Assembly: GCA_020696885.1 (NCBI GenBank)
Contig: JAJFMS010000200.1
Location: forward strand, 1-6,592
Direction of reading: 5' to 3'
Origin: Armatimonadota bacterium
Lineage (GTDB): Bacteria > Armatimonadota > SYMT01
DNA: 6,592 nucleotides
Of this stretch, positions 1-5,922 are shown piece by piece; within the stretch, counting starts at the first letter, position 1, and the number at the start of each line of letters is the position of its first letter. The notes beneath the pieces are model-generated. The model saw nothing but the letters and a program-made list of their open reading frames with translations. It was not told the origin of the DNA and ran no database searches. The position numbers and the translations under genes were made by a program.

Positions 1-1
1 T

Positions 2-661
2 AAGGAGGCGCTCGTCTGGAGCCGTGCACTCGAGGCGTCGGCGAGCCGCTTCGCCCATCCGGCGGCAGTCAAGTCGCTCGCCTTCGCCCCGAACGGGCAC
101 GAGCTGGCCACTGCGGATGCTGACGGGGGGATCCGGGTCTGGGACCTGAACACGCGCCAGGCCGCCCGGCGTCCGGAGACGGGGTACGCGGTGGCGTTCG
201 ACCCTATGGGCAGAGGGCTGGCGGTCGCGGGCCCGGAGGGGCGGCTCACCGTGGAGCAAGGGCCGGGCCGCACCCCCCTGCGCTTGCAGATCGCCGGGTT
301 GGGCACCCGCCCGATGCGCTTTTCTCCGGATGGACGGTATCTGGCGGTGCGCACCCACCACTCGGTTTCGGTGATCGATCGGGTGACCGCCGCGGAAGTG
401 ATGCTGAAGGCCCATCAGCAAGACGTGCGGACCGTTGCCTTCTCGCGGGACTCGAGAACGATCGCGACCGCGGGGCGGGACCGGGCGATCCACCTCTGGA
501 ACCTGGCCACGGGCGAGGAGCTAGGGGTGCTGGAAGGAGGTGAAACGGGAAACAGCGTCGCGTTTTCTCCGGATGGAACGAGATTGGTTGCCGGCGGCAC
601 CGACGGCGTCACACGCGTCTGGACCGCCGCCACTGCCGGGTCGCCGGGCTGGCCCCGCTGA
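2..661 (+). CDS. WD40-repeat beta-propeller protein, C-terminal part (5' end outside window)
   Basis: The frame is open from base 2 to the TGA at 659-661, giving 219 residues with no start visible, so the true N-terminus lies upstream. Five WD40-like blades can be read at about residues 18-49, 60-86, 101-130, 137-168 and 181-208. The best are blade 1 ('SLAFAPNG', ending 'IRVWDLN'), blade 4 ('KAHQQDVRTVAFSRDS', ending 'IHLWNLATG') and blade 5 ('SVAFSPDGTRL', ending 'TRVWTA'). Blades 2 and 3 keep the 'AFDPMG' and 'RFSPDGRYLA' turns but lack the W-D ending, so they are degenerate. The first residues, ending 'ALVWS', may be the last strand of an earlier blade. WD40 propellers are protein-interaction scaffolds and no catalytic domain is visible here. 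The unseen N-terminus could hold another domain, such as a kinase or more repeats. The next gene starts 71 bases downstream on the same strand, so co-transcription is possible. Confidence 0.88.
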   Translation, partial: KEALVWSRALEASASRFAHPAAVKSLAFAPNGHELATADADGGIRVWDLNTRQAARRPETGYAVAFDPMGRGLAVAGPEGRLTVEQGPGRTPLRLQIAGLGTRPMRFSPDGRYLAVRTHHSVSVIDRVTAAEVMLKAHQQDVRTVAFSRDSRTIATAGRDRAIHLWNLATGEELGVLEGGETGNSVAFSPDGTRLVAGGTDGVTRVWTAATAGSPGWPR

Positions 662-721
662 ACCGGCATCGTTATTTGGAAACACGTCAACAGGTCAAGC
701 GGCCCGGCTCTGCAGGGTCAC

Positions 722-727
722 AGGAAG
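722..727 (+). promoter_or_regulatory. Ribosome binding site that fixes the start of the His/Cys-rich gene
   Basis: AGGAAG lies 5 bases before the ATG at 733. It supports that start over the in-frame TTG at 676, which would add 19 low-complexity residues. Confidence 0.6.
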
Positions 728-732
728 AAACC

Positions 733-1215
733 ATGCCTCTCGAATTTCACTACCACGAGCATCTAGGGGAAGAGTGTCGCCAGGACGGTCATCACTCGAG
801 CTGTGCCCCCAACGCGGTCGGGTTCGACTGCCAGGCTACCAGCAGCGGCTTGTGCAGTTGCCTGGAGATCATCGATACGGACGCCGCGCTCATGCTGGCT
901 CCGGCGAACCGGTTGAGCCGCCAGGCCTGGGAGCTCAACGGCTTGGTCCTCAACCACCGAGGCCGCATTTCCACTCCGAGCCGGAACCCGAAGCCCTCCA
1001 CGGCACTTCCCGGGGGCCACATCGACGAGGTGCTCGCGCGAGGGTTCAAGCTGTTGGCCGACGCAGCCCCTCCCAACCCCGCGGTGGAGGAAACGGGCGA
1101 GAAGCGGCCGGAGCCCCTGGCAGAGCTGGAGCTGGCGATTGCCGTGCTGGAAGGCCTCGGTCTTAACCGGCCGGGCGGCCGGGTGGCGCACGAGCACCAC
1201 GAGCACGAGCACTAG
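733..1215 (+). CDS. His/Cys-rich small protein of unknown family, possible metal binder
   Basis: This is a 160-residue protein I do not recognise. The ATG at 733 is chosen for the AGGAAG just upstream; third codon positions are mostly G or C, as in the neighbours, which supports real coding. The first 43 residues hold five Cys (15, 24, 33, 41, 43) and five His (6, 8, 10, 20, 21), including 'HYHEH' and 'CSC'. The last eight residues, 153-160, are His and Glu only ('HEHHEHEH'). The middle, about 50-145, has helix-forming stretches ('LARGFKLLADA' and 'ELELAIAVLEGLGL') around a proline-rich linker. No signal peptide or membrane segment is visible. Clusters of this kind suggest binding of Zn, Ni or Cu, but no named metal-binding fold can be assigned. 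It lies between a WD40 gene and two transglutaminase-like genes on the same strand, so it could be a partner or substrate of those enzymes; this is inference from adjacency only. Confidence 0.8.
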   Translation: MPLEFHYHEHLGEECRQDGHHSSCAPNAVGFDCQATSSGLCSCLEIIDTDAALMLAPANRLSRQAWELNGLVLNHRGRISTPSRNPKPSTALPGGHIDEVLARGFKLLADAAPPNPAVEETGEKRPEPLAELELAIAVLEGLGLNRPGGRVAHEHHEHEH

Positions 1216-1257
1216 TCCCGGCGCATCGTACTCCCGGTCGGACAGCAGTTGCACCCA

Positions 1258-1283
1258 GCGGTACGGACCTCGTTCCGTGCCGC
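1258..1283 (+). terminator. Stem-loop between the His/Cys-rich gene and the paralog pair; possible attenuator or terminator
   Basis: A 10-base-pair stem with one G-U pair (GCGGTACGGA with TCCGTGCCGC) closes a 6-base loop. It lies 43 bases after the stop of the upstream gene and 50 bases before the next start. No T tract follows, so it is not a classic intrinsic terminator. It could be an attenuator, an RNA processing or stability element, or have no function. Confidence 0.4.
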
Positions 1284-1332
1284 CAGGTGCGCCGGGCGGC
1301 TTCCTGCTTGCAACCTCTGAAAGAGCCGGTTG

Positions 1333-3066
1333 ATGAGCCTCACGATCTCCAAGCTGAACTTCCGGCCCGACCAACCGGGCGCGAACCTACCCCTGCTGCT
1401 CCGCCGGGACGAGGCCAGCCTGATCCCGACGTTTACCCGTCCGGCTCCGGACTCTGAGTGGGCGCATTACCCGGTGGCCTACCGTGTGGACGTGCCGAAC
1501 GCCGACCAGGTCTTCATCGAAGTCACCCTGCATAATCCGGACGACACGCCGGTGGAAACGCGCATTCGGGCAGTGGGAGAGGGTGTCCTGGGGCAACTGG
1601 ACTGGCTGGACGTCGCCGTCGCCGCCGGAGCTTCGATCCCGCTCAAACTCCGGCTGGAAGACACGAGATTGAGTCAGGAGGGCGTCGACGTTCGAGAGGT
1701 GACCTGGAACTGGCAGTTCGAGCGCCCGACGGCCAACGGTCCCCAGATCACCACGCTCGGAGTTTCGCGGCTCACGGTTTATACGGTGCTGGGCGAGCCA
1801 GGTCCGCCCTGGGTGCAGCTACCCAACAACTCCCTTGAGTTACCGTGGGCCGCGGTGTTGGACTACGCCTGCCGCTGGGCTCGCGGAGCACGGACCGTGC
1901 GCGCGGCGGCGGATCTGATCTCCCGCCAGGTCTACCTGCTAGGGCGCACTCCCTTCCCGCTCGCCGTGCCGAATCCGAAGCCGTTCCTGACTTATCGCGA
2001 GGCCGATCACTTCAGCAATGGGGAGTTCTTTAACTCGGAGGAGCAACTGCTCTATCCAGGCGCCTTCTTCTGCGACCTCCTGCTGCTCCGCCTCCGAGGC
2101 GCGGATGATGGGGAAGGAGCCCTCAACTGCTCGGACTGTGCCTCGATCGTCTCGGTCTTTACCAACCTGCTCGGTGGAAAGCTGGTCCAGGCCCGCATCG
2201 ACGGCCCCCCCAGCACAGATCCCAACGCCCGGTTCGAGACCCATCCGGTGCTGATGCTTGGAGACCCGCCGGCAGGGTTCCGGCGGATGAAATTCCGATT
2301 TCACGAAGTCGCCCTGGAGGCGCCGCATCCCCCTAATCAGCCGCCGGATCCGGCCCTGCTCGCGTGGGATGCGTGCCTCGCCCCGGATGATGATGGGAAT
2401 CCCGCGCCGCCGCATGTGGATGCGACGCCGGTGGGACTGCCCTTGGGGCACGGCGCGGCCCCGGCTTCCTACCTGGCGCGATTGGCGCCTGCCGGTTCGG
2501 GGCTGCGGGTCACGGGAACCAAACAGCGCCGGCTGGTGCCGGAGCCGCCCCAAGCAGCGACTCCCGAACAATTGACGCGCCTCTTCCCGAAAGGCCCCCG
2601 TGCCCCGGAGGAGTGGCCCCGCACCCCGCTGCCGGGATTGCCGTTCACCCGGTTGATCTCCATGCTCAAATTGCTGCTGGCGGACCGCTGGCAGTTGGAG
2701 CAGTGGACCTCCGTCGCGCGGATCACCTGGTCGGACGCCATCCGGATGAGCTGGGGCCGGATCGGCGCACCGCTCGGCTCGGCATGGGTCTCGGTTACCC
2801 TACAAGACTGCCGTACCGCCCGCTGCGCGAACGACCTGTTGTGGCAGACGATCCACTCGATCCACACCGGCCCCCCGCCGAAGTTCCCAGGCACGGAGCT
2901 CTTCGGCTACGTGGCCTTCGGTGATCTGGAGCGCGGATTCTACGTGGCCTTCGGCCGCTACCTGTTCCAGGTGGTGATCCCCCTGGGGAACCCGGGCCTC
3001 CTCCGCTTCATCCAGGACTTTATCCCCCGCCTCCCCGGGGTGTTGTTGGGCCTGATCGTCCCATGA
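1333..3066 (+). CDS. Transglutaminase-like protein, paralog A
   Basis: This 577-residue protein probably has a transglutaminase-like cysteine-hydrolase core; the exact family is not recognised. The ATG at 1333 is chosen over the adjoining TTG at 1330 because the paralog starts with the same 'MSLTI-KL-FR'; a weak GAAAGAG lies 7 bases upstream. Residues 1-50 are strongly conserved with the paralog ('[10 protein letters not shown]', 'HYP-AYR-DV'). Residues 50-150 look like beta strands of an Ig-like or sandwich domain. Residues 172-350 hold the proposed core: helices from 'VLDYACRWA', then C266 in 'NCSDCASIV', H324 in 'FHEVAL' and D346 in 'WDACLA'. This matches the order of the transglutaminase-like triad, where Cys starts a helix, His sits in an 'H-x-E-V' strand and Asp follows Trp. 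Residues 455-545 form a second conserved region of unknown function. No signal peptide or membrane helix is seen, so it is probably cytosolic. The substrate and reaction (proteolysis, deamidation or cross-linking) cannot be told. Its TGA overlaps the ATG of paralog B. Confidence 0.9.
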   Translation: MSLTISKLNFRPDQPGANLPLLLRRDEASLIPTFTRPAPDSEWAHYPVAYRVDVPNADQVFIEVTLHNPDDTPVETRIRAVGEGVLGQLDWLDVAVAAGASIPLKLRLEDTRLSQEGVDVREVTWNWQFERPTANGPQITTLGVSRLTVYTVLGEPGPPWVQLPNNSLELPWAAVLDYACRWARGARTVRAAADLISRQVYLLGRTPFPLAVPNPKPFLTYREADHFSNGEFFNSEEQLLYPGAFFCDLLLLRLRGADDGEGALNCSDCASIVSVFTNLLGGKLVQARIDGPPSTDPNARFETHPVLMLGDPPAGFRRMKFRFHEVALEAPHPPNQPPDPALLAWDACLAPDDDGNPAPPHVDATPVGLPLGHGAAPASYLARLAPAGSGLRVTGTKQRRLVPEPPQAATPEQLTRLFPKGPRAPEEWPRTPLPGLPFTRLISMLKLLLADRWQLEQWTSVARITWSDAIRMSWGRIGAPLGSAWVSVTLQDCRTARCANDLLWQTIHSIHTGPPPKFPGTELFGYVAFGDLERGFYVAFGRYLFQVVIPLGNPGLLRFIQDFIPRLPGVLLGLIVP

Positions 3067-4886
3067 GCCTGACCATCACGAAACTGAGCTTCCGGTCGAA
3101 GGGCGAGCGGGGCAATCTTCCCCTCCTGCTGCGCCGGGACGAGGTGAGCCTGGTGCCGGCCGAGACGCGGCCGAATCCCGAGTCGGACTGGACTCACTAC
3201 CCGTTGGCGTACCGGCTCGACGTCGCGAAGGCGAACGAGGTCTGGGTGGACGTGACGTTCATCAATGATGGAAGTGAGCCGCTGGTCACCCAGATCCGGA
3301 CCGGAGACGAAGACACCCTGTTTGACCCCAGGGCACTGGGCGTGCTGGGATTGATCGTGACCGACTCCGTCGAGATCGCCAACGGAGAGCCGGTGACGAT
3401 ACCGATCCAGGCGAAAGGGGTAAGCCTGGCGGGCCGCGGCGTCGGCGTCCATGAAGTCACGTGGAAATGGCAGTACGCCGAGCAGACCGCCAACGGCCTC
3501 CAGTGGGTGACCCTCGGCGTCTCCCGCCTGACCGTCTACACCCTCTTGAGCACGCCGGGGCCCCCCTGGGTGGATACCGCGGGCTTCGCCGAGCTCCCCT
3601 GGACCACCGTGCTGGATCACGCCTGCCGCTGGGCTCGGTGCGCCCGGACCGTGGAGGCCGCCGCAGACCGGATCAGTCGCCACCTCTTCCGTCTCGGCCG
3701 GATCCCCTTCCCGCTCGAAGGACAAGGCGGCGCCCTGCTCCGTTACGGGTCGACGGACAATTTCAGCAATGGGGATCTCTTCGACTCTGAAGCGGAGAAG
3801 CTCCACCCGGGAGCATTCTTCTGCGATCTGTTCCTGCTGCGCCTCCGCGGCACCCAGGACCAGTACCGGCTTCTCAACTGCTCCGACTGCGCCACCATCG
3901 TCTCCACGTTCACCAACATCCTGGGCGGCCGTCTCGAGCAGTTGCGGATCGACAGGCCGGACACCAATTCGGACGAGACGCCGCCCCCTCTCCGCCTGTT
4001 TACGACACACCAGGTACAGATGCTGGGTGATCCCGTCGATACCTGGAGGCCTATGGAATTCGAGTTCCACGAGGTGGCCGTTCTGGAAGTGGACGGGGGG
4101 CCTCCACTGGTGTGGGACGCCTGCCTCGCGTTCGAGGCGCGTGGGGCGGCTTTCCCCACGCGCATGACCCGGGAGGACTACCTGGCGCTACTTACTCCGT
4201 CCACCGCCGAGTTGCGGCTGATCCATCGAGGTCGGCGCCGGTTGGTGCCGGAGCCGCCTCGCGTCCCCGAAGCGGGCGAATTGGACGAGCGCTTCCCCAG
4301 AACCTGCCACGCGCCACGTAACTGGCCGGCGATCGAAGTGGCGCCGATGCCGATCGCGGTCATGATCTCCGTTCTGCGGCGGGTGCTGGCAGGCCGGTGG
4401 CGCCTGAAGCGGTGGGACTTCGACCCCCGGAGCAACTGGCCCGAAGCAGTGAGTATGACGTGGGTCAGCAGCGGGGAGGCAGAGGAGCCTGCCTGGTTGA
4501 CGGCGGTGATGTACGAGTGCCCGACGCCGCGCGCCGCGAACGACCTGCTGTGGCAGACGGTGCACTCACAGCCGTCCGGCCCGCCGCCGCTGCTCTCGGA
4601 GCGAGGTGTTTGCGTGGCGTACGGCAGTCCGGAGCGCGGCTATTACCTGGCGTTCAGCCGCTACATGTTCCGCATCGCGGCGCCGCGGTTGGGGAGACCC
4701 GTTACGGTATTGCTGGAGAATTTCCTCACCCGCACACTGCCGAGGCTGCTAGCAAGGCTGCTCGATCCTAACGCCGCTCACCTGCGGGACGGCGCGAAGC
4801 AACTGCTGGCCCTGCTGGAGGCAACCGGGCCACTGGGGCTGGGCGCGCTCCGGTTGCTGCTCAAGGCACTAAAGGCGAGAGCATGA
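3063..4886 (+). CDS. Transglutaminase-like protein, paralog B
   Basis: This 607-residue protein is a clear paralog of the gene before it: 41 of the first 70 residues are identical without gaps, and 47 of 72 around the proposed active site (228-299). The ATG at 3063 shares the ATGA with the upstream stop. No good Shine-Dalgarno is seen, so translation is probably coupled. The proposed triad is C273 in '[10 protein letters not shown]', H336 in 'FHEVAV' and D352 in 'WDACLA', at spacings close to paralog A (63 and 16 against 58 and 22). Further Cys conserved in both are C188, C254, C276, C354 and C486. The C-terminal region keeps '[10 protein letters not shown]', 'GPPP' and 'ERG-Y-AF-RY-F' (about 451-538). 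Unlike A, B ends in about 40 extra Leu-, Ala- and basic-rich residues that look like amphipathic helix. No export signal or membrane segment is evident. The transglutaminase-like assignment rests on motif order, not on a database match. The last 26 bases overlap the convergent prepilin gene. Confidence 0.9.
   Translation: MSLTITKLSFRSKGERGNLPLLLRRDEVSLVPAETRPNPESDWTHYPLAYRLDVAKANEVWVDVTFINDGSEPLVTQIRTGDEDTLFDPRALGVLGLIVTDSVEIANGEPVTIPIQAKGVSLAGRGVGVHEVTWKWQYAEQTANGLQWVTLGVSRLTVYTLLSTPGPPWVDTAGFAELPWTTVLDHACRWARCARTVEAAADRISRHLFRLGRIPFPLEGQGGALLRYGSTDNFSNGDLFDSEAEKLHPGAFFCDLFLLRLRGTQDQYRLLNCSDCATIVSTFTNILGGRLEQLRIDRPDTNSDETPPPLRLFTTHQVQMLGDPVDTWRPMEFEFHEVAVLEVDGGPPLVWDACLAFEARGAAFPTRMTREDYLALLTPSTAELRLIHRGRRRLVPEPPRVPEAGELDERFPRTCHAPRNWPAIEVAPMPIAVMISVLRRVLAGRWRLKRWDFDPRSNWPEAVSMTWVSSGEAEEPAWLTAVMYECPTPRAANDLLWQTVHSQPSGPPPLLSERGVCVAYGSPERGYYLAFSRYMFRIAAPRLGRPVTVLLENFLTRTLPRLLARLLDPNAAHLRDGAKQLLALLEATGPLGLGALRLLLKALKARA
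4821..4857 (-). terminator. Inverted repeat just past the prepilin stop; weak terminator candidate
   Basis: GCAACCGG at 4821-4828 and CCGGTTGC at 4850-4857 form a perfect 8-base-pair stem with a 21-base loop. It begins 3 bases beyond the stop codon of the minus-strand prepilin gene and lies inside the 3' end of paralog B. There is no T tract and the loop is long, so termination activity is uncertain. It may simply reflect GC-rich coding sequence. Confidence 0.28.
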
Positions 4887-5640
4887 TCGACCGCGTCACC
4901 CGGGCATCACCGTCCGGGATGTTGAGGAAGTTGGGGTACTTGAACTTGTCGATGGACGTCGGCTTCACGTGGCCGTCCAGGAACAGGAAATTGGCCTGCT
5001 GGGAATGGCGGTGACCGAAGCTGTAGACCTTGTTCTTGAACTGCAGGATGTCGTTGTTCCAGAACGGCATGGTGCCGTCCGCCCAGCGGTTCTGGCTGTC
5101 CCACATCACCACGAAGTCTGCGGGATTGGTGCAGGTCAAATCACTGAAGAAATGGCCCGGGGGGGCCAGGAGGCTCCCCGGCGCGGGGTTCTGCAGGCCC
5201 ATGTAGTTGTAGCAGTAGCTGATCTGATAGATCCGCGCTGCGTTCTGATCGTACGAGGGGGTCCCCGGCGCCCCGCAGTTATTGTTGTCTACGTCCCCGA
5301 CGCGCCGCGGTCGACCGTCACTGGGGCACCTCCAGATCTCGTTGTTCTTCACGTACGACTGCAGGCCATTGGAAACCCAGCCCGAGAATTGCGTCCGCTG
5401 CAGGGACGTATCGCACGACGAGATCGGCGGGGTCTGGTTCCGCGGAAACTGGTCGTCGTGGTCGGTGCGGTACATGGAGAGCGCCAGCCCGATCTGCTTG
5501 AGGTTGGAGCGACAACTCGTAGCGCGCGCCGCTTCACGGGCCTGCGCGAACACCGGGAACAGGAACGCCGCCAGAATCGCGATGATCGCGATCACCATCA
5601 GCAGCTCGATCAACGTAAAGCCCCGGCAATGGCGTCGCAT
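4861..5640 (-). CDS. Prepilin-type N-terminal cleavage/methylation protein of the DUF1559 / H-X9-DG class
   Basis: This is a 259-residue type IV pilin-like or pseudopilin-like protein. Residues 1-7 (MRRHCRG) are a short basic leader. The prepilin peptidase site is G7|F8 in '[18 protein letters not shown]', with the key Glu at position +5 (E12) followed by a single hydrophobic N-terminal helix. Next come '[12 protein letters not shown]' and '[13 protein letters not shown]', typical of the DUF1559 family found in Planctomycetota, Armatimonadota and relatives. Near the C-terminus, H212 followed by nine residues and D222-G223 ('[12 protein letters not shown]') forms the H-X9-DG motif. The start at 5640 is chosen because GAAGAGGAG ends 6 bases upstream; the ATG at 5646 would have almost no spacing. 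The protein is expected to sit in the inner membrane and be processed by a prepilin peptidase, as a surface filament or secretion pseudopilin; its exact role is unknown for this class. Several Cys in the mature part (76, 105, 122, 143, 170) could form disulfides. Confidence 0.95.
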   Translation of the reverse strand: MRRHCRGFTLIELLMVIAIIAILAAFLFPVFAQAREAARATSCRSNLKQIGLALSMYRTDHDDQFPRNQTPPISSCDTSLQRTQFSGWVSNGLQSYVKNNEIWRCPSDGRPRRVGDVDNNNCGAPGTPSYDQNAARIYQISYCYNYMGLQNPAPGSLLAPPGHFFSDLTCTNPADFVVMWDSQNRWADGTMPFWNNDILQFKNKVYSFGHRHSQQANFLFLDGHVKPTSIDKFKYPNFLNIPDGDARVTRSIMLSPLVP

Positions 5641-5646
5641 CACCAT

Positions 5647-5655
5647 CTCCTCTTC
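5647..5655 (-). promoter_or_regulatory. Ribosome binding site that fixes the start of the prepilin gene
   Basis: On the minus strand, GAAGAGGAG ends 6 bases before the ATG at 5640. Spacing is nearly zero for the alternative ATG at 5646, so 5640 is the preferred start and gives a typical short prepilin leader. Confidence 0.65.
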
Positions 5656-5667
5656 GTGGGTAACCGC

Positions 5668-5724
5668 AAGCAACCGCTACCAGCGTGATACTACAAACTG
5701 CCCGGCGTAAGCAACCTCTGCCGG
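5668..5724. repeat. Imperfect 16-base direct repeat upstream of the prepilin gene
   Basis: AAGCAACCGCTACCAG at 5668-5683 and AAGCAACCTCTGCCGG at 5709-5724 match at 13 of 16 positions, 41 bases apart, close to four helical turns. A shorter AACCGC pair at 5662-5667 and 5672-5677, 10 bases apart, overlaps the first copy. These could be sites for a regulator acting on the minus-strand gene; the second copy overlaps the weak -35 candidate. Chance is not excluded. Confidence 0.35.
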
Positions 5725-5804
5725 CTGAAGAACGGCTGCCATTCGGGTTGTTTGTCAGCAGGAATCTCCCGAGGGAAAAGCACCGCCAGTACTGGGTACG
5801 CCCG

Positions 5805-5816
5805 CCCGCCGGCGGG
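5805..5816. repeat. Perfect 12-base palindrome CCCGCCGGCGGG
   Basis: This is a self-complementary GC-only site in the divergent intergenic region, 107 bases before the oxidoreductase start. In a GC-rich genome such palindromes arise readily, so an operator role is only possible. Confidence 0.3.
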
Positions 5817-5872
5817 ATTTCACACTCCGCGGAAATTCTTTGCGAATCGGCCTGCCGAGGAGATCCGGCCCG

Positions 5873-5887
5873 GGAGGTGCAACCTCC
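5873..5887 (+). other. Small hairpin in the oxidoreductase 5' leader
   Basis: GGAGGT and ACCTCC form a 6-base-pair stem with a 3-base loop, ending 35 bases before the start codon. The left arm itself resembles a Shine-Dalgarno sequence, and the right arm could pair with the real ribosome binding site further downstream. Either could tune translation; this is speculative. Confidence 0.3.
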
Positions 5888-5907
5888 TTCCAGCGATCGG
5901 TGACGGC

Positions 5908-5914
5908 AAAGGAG
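5908..5914 (+). promoter_or_regulatory. Ribosome binding site of the oxidoreductase gene
   Basis: AAAGGAG lies 8 bases before the ATG at 5923 and supports that start, which places the twin-arginine motif at residues 10-11. Confidence 0.7.
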
Positions 5915-5922
5915 CAACCACG

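Larger units (their letters stand above)
5641..5922. promoter_or_regulatory. Divergent intergenic region between the prepilin and oxidoreductase genes
   Basis: These 282 bases must hold the promoters for both divergent genes. No clear sigma-70 promoter stands out. A weak minus-strand candidate has TTGCTT (5709-5714) and TAGTAT (5688-5693) with a short 15-base spacer. The region contains several short repeats and palindromes, including CCAGT-ACTGG at 5786-5795, which lies mid-region where an operator could sit. No open reading frame here looks real. Confidence 0.45.

Noticed and set aside
191..193. GTG at 191 as the start of the WD40 gene
   Set aside because: The frame stays open to base 2 and contains a good WD40 blade upstream of 191, so this is an internal codon.
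676..732. TTG at 676 as the start of the His/Cys-rich gene
   Set aside because: No ribosome binding site precedes it and the extra 19 residues look non-coding, while the ATG at 733 has AGGAAG 5 bases upstream.
540..1166. Plus-strand frame of 208 codons spanning the WD40 end and the His/Cys-rich gene
   Set aside because: It is out of frame with the clear WD40 repeats and has shuffled Arg/Pro/Gly composition.
1330..1332. TTG start one codon before paralog A
   Set aside because: The paralog begins exactly at the equivalent of the ATG at 1333.
763..1374. Minus-strand frame of 203 codons opposite the His/Cys-rich gene
   Set aside because: It has no recognisable domain and no ribosome binding site, and the plus frame has a better start and codon pattern.
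2958..4070. Long 370-codon minus-strand reading frame opposite both paralogs
   Set aside because: It is rich in Arg, Gly, Pro and His with no domain, and lies opposite well-conserved paralogous coding sequence, so it is a GC-driven shadow.
4899..4918. CCCGG / CCGGG inverted repeat after the paralog B stop as a terminator
   Set aside because: The stem is only 5 base pairs with a 10-base loop and no T tract, and it lies in prepilin coding sequence.
4969..5688. Plus-strand frame of 239 codons opposite the prepilin gene
   Set aside because: The minus strand carries an unmistakable prepilin protein here.
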